Assembly: GCF_022376445.1 (NCBI RefSeq)
Contig: NW_025955163.1
Location: 1 to 64,000, forward strand
Direction: 5' to 3'
DNA from: Fomitopsis serialis
Lineage: Eukaryota > Basidiomycota > Agaricomycetes > Polyporales > Fomitopsidaceae
Length of the DNA: 64,000 nucleotides
Position 1 is the stretch's first letter, and the number at the start of each line of letters is the position of its first letter. The position numbers and the translations under genes were made by a program. Below are positions 26,836-39,543 of this stretch, one piece after another. The notes under the pieces are model-generated. The model did not search any database, was not told the origin of the DNA, and worked only from the letters and a program-made list of their open reading frames with translations.

Positions 26836-27418
26836 CACAGTGTTTGACAAGAGATGGAGGAAGGAGGGGAGGGAGAGTGAGGAGGGATAGTGTGATCCGG
26901 TGAGGCGATCATATACACCGCGTCGCGTTGGCTTTGTTTGGCGTTTGCGCACTTCGCGCGTCAGTCACATGACTTTCGCGTGGACGCGTTTCTCGACCGT
27001 CGAAAAATTATCAACTTGTGGGGATGCGCAACGCCTCTTACTCGGGCGGCCAGCGTCTACGTCCGCCGAGATCACTGCCGTGTGGCTGCCGCTGTGTGCC
27101 GTGTGGCTGTCGCTGTGCGCCGTGTAGGCACCGGCTGGTACTGCCATCTGCAGATTCAGCTGCCTGTATTCTTGCGCTATCTACGCGAGATCGTAGATCT
27201 AAATATCTTATTCTTATTCTTAGGTCTCAGTGGCACGTCGAGCATGGTAAGTGGCGAGAAAGCGAGTGGGTAGATGGGTGCAGGCGGTCGAGTCGGCATG
27301 CTGGTGGGCATGCGATCAAGACAGCCGTGTGGCAGAGAGCAAACATCGGGGGATAACTTACATCGAGCGACAGGCTCGATGTATCCACCGCATGCATCTT
27401 GCATGCATCGGTATTGAA
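26836..27418. other. Intergenic with a short 21-bp tandem repeat
   Basis: Promoter side of ECO1. At 27080-27121 a 21-base unit (GTGTGGCTGCCGCTGTGTGCC) occurs twice with two mismatches and a partial third copy follows. No gene seen. Confidence 0.5.
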
Positions 27419-28666
27419 CTAGAGAGGCGGTCTGGTGGAGCTTGGAGGCTCCCCAGACACGCCGTCTCGCGAGTTGGGGGCAGCAAGCACGCTTCTGGTG
27501 CTGCTGCACAGGCCCAGCACCCCGTTCGTGAAGTTGGAGAGGCACGCAACGAGCTCGTCGTTCGTCGTGTTGCCTTCCGACATGGGTGCTGCGGCTGGTG
27601 ACGTGCGTACTGGGTACACCTTTGCAGTGTGTACCTCGGGGCCGTCGTTCGTACATGAGAGGTTGACGAGCGCGCCGGGTACGCTTGTGAATACACCGGG
27701 CGTGCCGTTGTTCCCGTCGACAGCGTGTACATCGAGTGGGATGCTCGACGTACCGTCTGTGCGGCGGGTCGTAGAAGAACGGGACACGTCAGACACGCAG
27801 CGGTGCATGTCCGACGCGCTACCGTGCGTAGCAGCGGGTACGACGCATAGGTCGTCCCGGAAGGCGGAAGTTCCGTCTTCGTGGCCAGCAGAGCGCACGA
27901 CGGACGTCTTGTTCGTCGTTACGCCTGCTGGCGCGGGCAGTGGCGATGGAGTGGGCACGTCGGACGCGCAGCTGTGTGCGTCCGCCGTGTTGCCGTGCGT
28001 AACCGCGAGTACGACCGTAAGGTCGTCCCGGAAGGCGGGAGTGCCGACGTCGTGGCCAGCAGAGCGCACGACGAACTTCGCGTTCGTCGATACACCTGCT
28101 GGCACGGGCACTGGGAGCGGGAACGGCGAGGCAGGGACGGCCAGCGAGGGTGTACCTGTGTGCGAGCCTTCGTGCTCGTTATTCCTGCTCGCCCCGCGCC
28201 CTTCCCCCTCCTCTTCCTTCCTCTCTTCCTCTTTCCTCCTTCTCCTTCCCTCGCGCCGCGTTCTCTGCGTTCTGCGCAACCTTGTTGCCCGGTGCTGGAC
28301 TTGCACGCGCGTCGTGCGAGTCCTGAACCGCGCGGTCTTGCTGCGTGTCGCCAGAGCCGCGGGGTCCGGATTGAGGTCTCCATATCCAAGAGATGAGAGG
28401 GTAGAGTCGATTAGAGAGGTCCCGGGTGGAATACGAAGTCCGGGAGAGGAAGGAGGCGGCGGTCTTGTACCGCGCGCAGGGTTGTCACGGTCAGGGGCCC
28501 CTAGCTGAACTGGCGGCAGTTCAGCTAGGCGGTCGCGGACTTCAGCTTGCCTGGCCGTTGGGACAGCGCGAGCGCCTTGACGAGAGGTTGGGCGGTGGTG
28601 AGAGACGAGGTGGTGGTGGCGGTCGAGAGTAGCGATGTTCTCGGCGCTAACTCTCCGAGCGCTCAC
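27419..28666 (-). CDS. Hypothetical protein with internal 57-residue repeats
   Basis: One uninterrupted 415-codon frame, which is unusual here because most genes carry many introns. The N-terminal half is basic with a long Arg/Glu/Lys tract; the C-terminal half carries two adjacent copies of a 57-residue unit containing VVRSAGHxxGTxAFRDDL and THGxxxDxHxCxSDV. The DNA unit is about 171 bases (roughly 27783-27953 and 27954-28124). The opposite strand is also open for 357 codons (27435-28508), so the coding strand is uncertain. I prefer the minus strand because it extends across the whole block and starts MSARRVSAENIATL. No known domain. It may be non-coding GC-rich repeat DNA. Confidence 0.3.
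   Translation of the reverse strand: MSARRVSAENIATLDRHHHLVSHHRPTSRQGARAVPTARQAEVRDRLAELPPVQLGAPDRDNPARGTRPPPPSSPGLRIPPGTSLIDSTLSSLGYGDLNPDPAALATRSKTARFRTRTTRVQVQHRATRLRRTQRTRREGRRRRKEEERKEEEGEGRGASRNNEHEGSHTGTPSLAVPASPFPLPVPVPAGVSTNAKFVVRSAGHDVGTPAFRDDLTVVLAVTHGNTADAHSCASDVPTPSPLPAPAGVTTNKTSVVRSAGHEDGTSAFRDDLCVVPAATHGSASDMHRCVSDVSRSSTTRRTDGTSSIPLDVHAVDGNNGTPGVFTSVPGALVNLSCTNDGPEVHTAKVYPVRTSPAAAPMSEGNTTNDELVACLSNFTNGVLGLCSSTRSVLAAPNSRDGVSGEPPSSTRPPL
27783..28124. repeat. Two tandem copies of a ~171-bp unit
   Basis: The blocks starting GTCGTCCCGGAAGGCGG at 27851 and at 28022 are 171 bases apart and remain highly similar through GTGGCCAGCAGAGCGCACGAC and CCTGCTGGC. The period is a multiple of three, so the frame is preserved on both strands. 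Confidence 0.75.
28500..28529. repeat. Perfect 13-bp hairpin with GCGG loop
   Basis: CCTAGCTGAACTG is followed by GCGG and then its exact reverse complement. It lies inside the hypothetical repeat-containing frame. It could form a strong stem in RNA or DNA; the function is unknown. Confidence 0.7.
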
Positions 28667-29866
28667 CGCCGAGTCCGAGTCACAGCGTGATCAACACTAC
28701 TACTTAGTGAAAGCCGCAGCTAGGCAGCCACAATGCAAGAGGGAAGTATGTCAGTTGTTTTTCACACAGACCGGGTCAGGCTGCATCTGAGGAGACGGCA
28801 TGGCGTCGAGCAGAGTTGTAACTTGTATCGTGCACGGCGCTTGCGCGATGTACCAGTTGATTATGTCAGCTCGGCCACATCTACTTACTCATCAGACCTG
28901 AATGGATTCGTCCACTCACGTCCGACAGTGCTAGTGATCATTCAGGAGAGTAGTACAGCATTTTTATTCCCAGTGTGATTTTGGGACACATGAGGCGGCT
29001 ATAATAGCAATTTCCGGCAGTGGACATGTCATCGCATGCTCACCGCGCGCGGGCGCTTACTCCGCTCAGTGCGATGATCCCCGCGCTGTGCCCAGTCTCG
29101 CAACAACCACATTTTCCCCAAATGATGCGCGGGATGCCCGTTTCAATGACTGAAGATTCAAACCTTCGGAGCAGATTTTTCATAATGGCTTGCTAAACAC
29201 GCAATCTCGACATGCATAGAGCGAGATCGGCCACTTCTCGACATGTAACAAGAAATCTGTTCCGGCAACTTTGCTTAAATTCATAATCGTCGACGAGTTA
29301 TGTGCAAGATCTGTGGATTTTTGCCTTCTGGGGGACTGCATCTCATAGTACCGTTCACTGCTCAAAGCGGCGCTAGATACAATGACGATTTGACGACGAT
29401 CGCCAGACAATCGCAGAATTATCGCTTAGTGATTATATGGCATCTCGGCACGATGGCGAAGGATGGCGAGGCCTCCAAGCCACCCCATCAACCGTGACCG
29501 TTTAATTGAAGCTCCGCAGAGTCGGCGCAGACTGCCGGGCTAAGGCGCTTGGCCGCGCGCTAAGGCGATCTGGCGGGGGCGTTGCGCATCCCCACTCTGA
29601 GTACTAGCCCTCGATCACACCTCCGGCTTTCTTGCGAGACTCTGAGCCGGTAATCAACCAGAGTGACAGGTGAGATAGTGTATTATCTATTCTATTCACA
29701 ACATATTTTGCTACCCATGACACGATATACCCCAGGAGTCAAGACTAAAGGGGAATATACACACGACCAAGAAAAGACCGTAAGACATAAAGGAGGGCCG
29801 CCCACGGCGCCCTTCTCAGAGCGATTCGGACATGAGATAAATAAGAACAGCGAAGAACGACACTCT
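28667..29866. other. Intergenic; right part is 3' flank of the duplicated GH55 unit
   Basis: No gene is seen at 28667-29580. From about 29590 the sequence resembles the 3' flank of the full GH55 gene (about 31680-31960), sharing blocks such as CATAAAGGAGG and CTCTTCACTGTGTCCAGG, so it belongs to the tandem duplication. Confidence 0.5.
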
Positions 29867-30310
29867 TCACTGTGTCCAGGATGTGACCGTGTCTTGAATA
29901 CCATCAGTGTTGCTGCTAGCCGCAATGACAGGCGAGCTATCGACGCTGAGCAAATTGACGACACCGACAGTCGATAAACTATAAAGGCCAATTCGGGTGG
30001 ACGATGAGTCTACGTTGACGATCTGCATCTGGCAGGTCGTCGTATTGAGGCAGGTCTGGTCGTAGTCCTGGTAGAAACTGTAAAGGCCCGCACCTAGTAT
30101 ACGCAGGGTTCAAGGTTAGGTCCAAAGCGGTTTATCGTGTGTACAGGACGTACCAAAGACAGTGATGCTTTGCATCCAATAGGGATCCGTGGGGGCAGCG
30201 GTCCCGCTGGTGAGGGCAGAAGAGCATGCCGACCCTAGAGCTAGAGCAGCAGGCACGGAGGCCAGAAAGCCATATGTCAAAGATATCAAAGAAAGAACAG
30301 GCGCCAACAT
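29867..30310 (-). pseudogene. Internally deleted GH55 copy, still an open 127-codon mini-gene
   Basis: Exon 1 (30310-30154) encodes a signal peptide (MLAPVLSLISLTYGFLASVP then AALALG) and the mature start ACSSALTSGTAAPTDPYWMQ. It then jumps directly to SITVFG, which in the full gene lies next to the last exon. After a GT-AG intron (30153-30094), exon 2 (30093-29867) encodes AGLYSFYQDYDQTCLNTTTC and ends DTVTSWTQ. Total spliced length is 384 bases, in frame throughout. Relative to the intact copy at 31964-35230, about 2839 bases are missing; the breakpoint shares the 5-base word TGATG. Both catalytic beta-helix domains are lost, so glucanase activity is not expected. The promoter TATA box and 3' flank are kept. 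It is a pseudogene by origin, but may be expressed as a small secreted protein. Confidence 0.8.
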
Positions 30311-30393
30311 GGCGATGAAGGAGAGACAGGAACTTGGACCTGAAGGAGGCGGGCGTAATGGAGCTGAACAAAATGAGGAATTTGTTGGAGGCC

Positions 30394-30399
30394 TATATA
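30394..30399 (-). promoter_or_regulatory. TATA box of the GH55 mini-gene
   Basis: TATATA about 85 bases before the ATG, in the context CTATATAGG(C). The same context precedes the intact GH55 copy (35302-35307), so it was duplicated with the gene. Confidence 0.55.
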
Positions 30400-31963
30400 G
30401 CACCACAAGAAGTGTGCCATGCAGTGTGATGCTGCTGTTTCCGGTAGTTGCAAGAGGCCGTTAATATGTTCGATTGACGACTCCGCTGAATACTCTCACC
30501 CGGATCTAAATTAGCGCTGTTCGAACAGTCTTGAGGTGAGACAGGTTATGATGTCGGACACTGGCAGACTCGGAGTGCGTGCTTGTTCGGACACAAGAAC
30601 ACATCAGTGTACCCAGAGACTATTTGCAAGAGCACTTTGGTTCGACCCAGGTCCCACCGCGGAGCAACAAAGCATATAGCGTAGACGTGAAGCTTCGAGT
30701 TTCAGTAGGTGCACCAATCCAGGAGTGATCCGGATGTAGTCTGGGATAAGTATGGACGTCGCATGAAGATGTAGAAGCTCACAACGGCACCTGAGGCCTG
30801 AGATTGTAGGTTGTCAGCTCAGTGCCGGCAAAGAGCGACACTATAGCAAAACACATCAATGTCCTGGAAGTTGGAGGCCTGCAGTTAACGTGCATTGTGG
30901 CTAGGACAGGACACACGATCTTACTCAGCTATGACATTTATCCCAACCCATGCAAGACATCTCCGAGAGCCACTGAAGTGACTCAAATACGGTGGTTCCG
31001 AAGAGGTAGCCGCCGACTCAGCCTGTTGGTCCTCGGACTGCCAGGGTTATGTACCGTTCGTGGGTTCAGCTCCTTCTCGGCCGGGCTTACTGAGTTCCTG
31101 TTTGCTGTGATTGCTGGGAATCGCGCGTACTGTACCGCACAGTACGCAGTGTCATCTCGCTGGGGTCTTGAATCATGTGGCTGCACGGTGTTAGGGCCGG
31201 CCTGTGGCACTGAAACGCGAACATGTGATCGCGCCTGCAGCCTCAGCTTCAAACAGCCGCAGAGTCGCGTACCAACATCGCTGGCAGAGCTTGCGCATGG
31301 GCCCGGGTACCGCTGCGAGGGCGGCTTGCGCGAGATATCAACTCACGTTGCCGACATGACGAAGTCACCCAGGAGACCTGAGGCCTGGGGTCTGGGCGAC
31401 GCGGTGTCAGTCAATGAGCTATGCTGTGAGATTCAGACAGAGTACGTGTGACACACCTCCAAACGGTGAATGGCTCGCGTTGGCGAGACTGCATTCACGC
31501 ACCACCCCCTCGACGCCGTCACGTCGTCACCCAGACGGAACAGTCCTCGAAACTTCGCATGCGTGACGCTCTCGACACGGTACAGTAACGAATGCTAAAT
31601 CGGAGACGGCTCTCTGTGCAACACTCCCCTATGCCTATCTTCGCCCGTTTGCCCTTACATAGGTCGACCGTCGACCTATCCTGAGCCCTTGATCACACCG
31701 AATCTTTTTGCGACTCGGCTCTGGGGTACTCAACCAGATGATGAGACCATGTATCCTCTATTCAATTCATAATTCACAACCTGTCGTGCATCCCATGACG
31801 ATATGCCTCAGGCCACGGGCCTTCAGATTAGTGAAATGTAACATATGCACACAACCCAGGAAAGACTGTCTACATAAAGGAGGGGACGCCCAGAGCACAC
31901 TGCTCAGTGCAATCTGGACATGATATCAAAAAGGACGACAGCGATAGCGAAGAGCGACGCTCT
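30400..31963. other. Duplicated GH55 upstream region and junction to the second unit
   Basis: From 30400 to about 30960 the sequence matches, in degenerate form, the region upstream of the intact GH55 gene (about 35310-35970), for example GCATTGTGGCTAGGAC and ACACGATCTTRCT. 30960-31640 is unassigned; 31680-31963 is the 3' flank of the intact gene. A plus-strand frame at 30822-31451 crosses these segments and shows no domain. Confidence 0.5.
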
Positions 31964-34900
31964 TCACTGTGTCCAGGCCGTGATCGTGTTCTGAATACCG
32001 TCAACGTTTCCGATAGCTGCGATGACAGGCGCGCTGACGACACTCAGCGAGTTGACGACACCGACAGTCGATAGACTGTAAACGCTAATCCCCGTGGACG
32101 ATGAGTCCACGTTGACGATCTGCGTCTGGCAGGTAGTCGTATCGAGGCAGATCTGGTTGTAGTCCTGGAAGAAGCTGTAGAGGCCGGCGCCTGGCATACG
32201 AAAGGTTGAGTCAAAAACGGTATATCATGTGTGCAGAACGTACCGAAGACAGTGATGTCTGTCGACGACTGAATGGAGAGGCCCCACGCAGCGGTCAAGT
32301 CCAGGGGGGAGCTGGGGTCCTTGTAGGTGCCGTTGATAGAGAACGGGAGCGGGGGAACTGGTAGAGGTTGGAAATAGGGCTGACCGAGTGCAGGATCCCA
32401 TCAGTCTCAAAGCGAATGAAACATTGCAGCGCGCCCACGTACAGACTCCGACTGCATCACTCCGATGTAGTGGTCCTGCGCCCCGGCGAGGTTATACTGA
32501 TACAGGACGTGGTGCTCAGCTACGCAAAAGGTCAGCCCGTCTAATCAAGTCTTCGCGAGATTGCGACTCACAAGCTAATAGAAGCAAGAGCAAAAATCAA
32601 TGTTAGAGCAAGACGTTGACGTCAGAGACCTAACGCACCCGTGCCAATCATCCAGACAGGTCCTGCAGACTCTGACAAGATACCCCTGCCACTGTAAAGA
32701 GTCACGTTGCTCTGAGAGACGTCGTCAAGATCATGGTCTGCGAGCCAAACCCAAGTGCCCTGCAGCGGTATCAGTATCACCTCTTGAACAGCCGAGAAAG
32801 AGGAAGCCTGCCTCGATGTATGCATTCGAGCTGGGAGTCAAGTGCAAGCCGAGGAAGGCCGCGAAACAAGACGGCGAATACATCTCCATGCCGCCGCACT
32901 GCGACACCTGCATATCCGTGCCTGCAGCACCTCCCAGACTACGACATCACCGTCAGCAATCAGCAAACTTTCAACAAGAATTAGGACGGACCGGATGTAG
33001 CTGTCCCACATGCCAGCGCCGCCTTGAGCGGGTGAGTTCACATTCCACTCGACGACGATCGCACCGGCGGCTGTTGAGATGCTTCAATAAACCTGACACT
33101 CGTATGGAGGACGAGACAGAGTCCGCACCAGGTCCTTTCGTGGTGAAAACCATGTTCGAGATTTCCATGATGCCTGACGATCCTGGTGCGCCGACTTGGA
33201 CGACAGGTAAGGGGTTGGTCTGGTCCTCGAAGGCCGAACCAGATCCCATGATGGCTGCCCATGCCTCGCCGACCATCTGCGTGCCCGCGGGGATCTGAAG
33301 AGTGCTGGTGACGACATAGGTTCCGGCGTCGAAGTAGATGATGGAGCAGCCGGAGTACTAAGAGACGGGGGTCAGTACGTAGGAGACCGGTACGGTGCGA
33401 TGCACACCCGGAAGGTCTCCATACCTTGTCGAATACAGCTTGGAGTGCGGCCGTGTCGTCCGTCGAGCCGTCACCCTTTGCGCCTTGGTCCTTGACGCTC
33501 ACGAACTGATCCACAGCGTAGTCCTCATACTGCGGTATCGTCCGCCCAAAGATCTTGTCGCCCGCCATGAGGCTGCTCGCCTTGGATGGACCAGTGATAT
33601 CTCCCGCCGTGAATGTCGCGGAACCGCCCGTGCCGGAGAATACGTTGCCCTGGCCCCAGCTGTTGATCGTCGTCGTGCCACCTGGGAGCACCTCGGCGCC
33701 GTTGAGGACGCTGACGGCCGAGGGCACGTTGTTCAGCACAATGTTGTTGAGGACAACGGATCCGGCGAGTGTGCCGTTGGAGGCTTGGGAGGTCCGGTAG
33801 AAGACAGGCGTATCGGACGCGGTAGCGTCGATGATTGCCATCGCCCCGGCGGTTTGCATAGCCTTGGACACACCACCGGTCGTCACGTCGAAGCCAACTT
33901 CGCAGCCGTTGACTAAAGTAGCGACGTGAGTAACAAGGAAACATTAGCGTTCAGTTGTGCTCACTCGTCACGTCCTGGAAGGTCCAGTCCCAGTTCCAGG
34001 CCATGTAGATAGCTGGCGGAGGATTAGGTGATGCACCAAAAGGCAGTTGAGCAGCTACGCACCGGTCTTGCAGTTGTTCATGGTCACGTTGCGAACAGTG
34101 AACTGTTGGTTGCCCAGCCACATAGCATACTTGCCTCCGTTGAAGACTAAGTCTAGTTGCGCCGCAGCATCAACATGACATCCCAGACCAAGACATTGAA
34201 ACGGGCAGCCCAACTCACCTCCCATCTTGCCTCCACTACCGCTCTCCATGAAAACACCCTGGTGCGCCGTGTCGTTCGCAGTGCTCATCTCGAAGACAAC
34301 ATTGTGAAGCGACGTGGCCTGCGAGACCTGCCAATGGATGCCGGTCGAGGTGGCGCTCGACGGGGTATTGGTCAGGTCGATGACGAAGTTGCGCACGGCA
34401 CGGTAAAAATTGTTCGTCGCGCCGTACCAACTCGCTCCGTTGCCGCCTGTTAGGTACGGGTTCGCATCTATCAATGAAGAGAATTGCTTTCAGTAAAGGT
34501 TCCTATAGCGCAACAGGCCCAATGAAGGAAACATGTCAAGCATAATCGTGGTCTACTCGGACATTCCATTTGAAGTGCGAGATGATAACCATTCGGGATG
34601 GCAACCCCCGGGCAGTCGTGCCGAGACACTTGAGAGAACAGACATTGCGAGTGCTTGACTTACCGATGACCGCCAATCCCGCGAAATCCGATGAGGCCAG
34701 CAGGGTGGGTGGTACCTTCGCATCACCGATCATCTGCGTATAATATGTCAAGCTTTAGACTCACATTGTGAGCACGACGTCGCGGATGTTAGACCACAGA
34801 GTAGACGCACTTGAGCGGGGCCGATACCTTGTAGGTACCCTGAGGGAAGTAAACAACCGCGGGTGTGACGGTGGACGATGGGCAAGTCCCGTTGCCACAG

Positions 34901-35230
34901 CTGCCCAGTGAAATAGCTGCGCTGGGAGCCAGTAATGAGTACACAGGTAGCAAAGACATCAAGGGACTGTGCACACTTAATAGCATCGGTGTCATCTGCA
35001 TTACCGTCACCAACCGCGCCGTAGTCCTTCACGTTACGGAGGACGGGGTAGGAACCAGGATCCGGGTTGAAGGCTGAACTACCTTGGTGCTTGATGCTTT
35101 GCATCCAATAAGGATCCGTGGGGGCAGCGGTTCCGCTGGTGAGGGCAGAAGAGCATGCCGTCCCTAGCGCGAGAGCAGCAGGCGCAGAGGCCAAAAAGCC
35201 GTACGTGAAAGAAAGAACGAGCGCCAACAT
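31964..35230 (-). CDS. Secreted GH55 exo/endo-beta-1,3-glucanase
   Basis: Extracellular beta-1,3-glucan hydrolase with two right-handed beta-helix (pectate-lyase-3) domains. ATG at 35230 gives a signal peptide (MLALVLSFTYGFLASAPAAL). Domain 1 begins YPVLRNVKDYGAVGDGNADD and runs through VVYFPQGTYKVSAPLK, YLTGGNGASWYGATNNFYRA and FNGGKYAMWLGNQQFTVRNV. Domain 2 begins FVSVKDQGAKGDGSTDDTAA and includes IIYFDAGTYVVTSTLQIPAG, MWDSYIR, TWVWLADHDLDD and EHHVLYQYNLAG. The last exon ends NTITAWTQ (stop 31966-31964). At least ten introns are visible; one of about 190 bases (34660-34470) is longer than usual and one (32811-32760) is GC-AG. No frame break was found. It heads a tandem pair with the deleted copy at 29867-30310. 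Confidence 0.92.
32760..32811 (-). other. GC-AG intron in GH55
   Basis: The conserved join YIE/GTWVWLADHD requires an exon ending ATCGAG and restarting GGCACTTGG. The 52-base intron begins GCAGGC and ends CTGCAG. Confidence 0.65.
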
Positions 35231-35301
35231 GGCGATGAAGGAGAGACGGGAAGGAGGCGGACGTAACGGAGCTGATCAGGACGGTGGAACTGCTCAATGC
35301 T

Positions 35302-35307
35302 TATATA
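35302..35307 (-). promoter_or_regulatory. TATA box of intact GH55 gene
   Basis: TATATA about 72 bases before the ATG, within the sequence TGCTATATAA on the coding strand. It is shared with the deleted copy at 30394-30399. Confidence 0.55.
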
Positions 35308-36823
35308 GCACCACAAGGAAGCGTGCCAAGTGTGGTGCTTCTGTCGCTACGATGGTAGCAGGACCGGGTAGCTGAAAGAGCCTCGCCGTTGTTCAGTATG
35401 TTCGACCGACGACGCTGTATCCCTCACCGGGATCCGAAACGGCGCTACGCGAACAGTCTTGAGGTGAGAAAAGGTGTGGTGGAACGAAGGCGCAGCAACG
35501 TTCGGACACGAGAAAGGTGAGCGTAGTACTCAGCGACTTGCTGCAACTGCACTTTGGTTCATCCCAGGTCCCACTGCGCGACGGGGGCATCCGTCGCCTA
35601 AATAAACGGTCGGGAAGACCTGTGGCGGACGCGTAACGTAACGCTCGCCTTCGAACCGTTTCCGAGACCAGTCGGCGCGGAGCAACAAAGCAAATCACGT
35701 CATGGTGAAGTTCCAGTGAGGTGCAACGAATCGAGAGTAATCCGGATGTGGCCAGGGATATGGGCGTATTAAATTGTGGAAGCTCTCACCGGCACCTGAG
35801 ATGAGCATCCGTGGGTGATCAGCTCACCGCGATACTGTAGCAAAATACAGTGGTATTCTGGAAGGTCAGAGGCTTTCAGCTAGTGCTAAGTGCACGCTGG
35901 AATCAGAATGCATTGTGGCTAGGACTCAGATGCGGCAGACACGATCTTGCTTAACTATGTCATTTGTCCCGGGGACAAAGCCCCATCTCGGCCTCGGCAG
36001 AAACGGGTTTACGGGGCTCCTCGTTACTGAGATTTGTCGCAACCTCAGAGCGACAAGCGACTGCGCAGTGGAGGCGCATAGTAGAATTTGAAGAAACACT
36101 ACGCGGTGTCTTCTCGCGTGTCGCCGGCTCCCCGGCTCGCGGTGGCGCGCTGTAGCTCAACGCGAACACGTGACTGCAACACAGACACGCGCGACAGCCA
36201 GTGTAGGTGGTTTGATGGTTATGTACCGGGTTATAAGCTTGTCGGCTTTTATAGTCTGCAACGAAGACTCACCGGTTACTGCCGAGTCCGGAAGAGCACG
36301 CCTGGCCATCATGGAAATGTGAACGCTCGGGCCTTGCACAGCGCAGCGGTCGATCAAGTTGTTACCCAGTAACTCGCACCTCGGTTTACTCAGTACTGCG
36401 CTCTCGCCTATGTAAGTCGATGTCACCAAATGGTGAGTCCACGCTCTCAAACGCGTGCGGGCACGGACATCGCGACCGTCCTGCAACCACAGGCCCAAGA
36501 CACGCAGATGCGCTGAGGGCACCTGCATCGATTCGTAGACACGTACACTATGCATGTAGTAATTATCGCTACGCGTGAAAGACTATCAAGAGAGAGAGGT
36601 AGTAGAGGTGGAGGTAGAGATATGTAGTGTCCAAGACGTGACTGCGCGACACCAACCATGTATGTAACCAGTCCATCGGCGCCCGCACGCATGCATGTAT
36701 ACGCACACCGGCGGGGCCCACACGCGCATTATATAAAAACACAACAAGTCCGTCTCTCTGTCCGCATGGTACCCGCATCGTCCTAGAGAGAAAGAGCAGA
36801 GCAGAGCCACACCCGCACCCGGA
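35308..36823. other. GH55 upstream region and GH5 3' flank
   Basis: 35308 to about 35970 is the copy of the duplicated upstream block. 35970-36823 holds no recognised gene, only short ORFs and purine-rich tracts near 36590. Confidence 0.45.

Positions 36824-39543
<2,720 letters not shown>

Noticed and set aside
27435..28508. 357-codon plus-strand frame over the 171-bp repeats
   Set aside because: Kept as an alternative only; the minus frame is longer and spans the whole block. Neither has homology I can recognise.
30822..31451. 209-codon plus-strand frame upstream of the GH55 mini-gene
   Set aside because: It crosses duplicated promoter sequence and unassigned DNA, has no domain, and its counterpart near 35.9 kb is not open.
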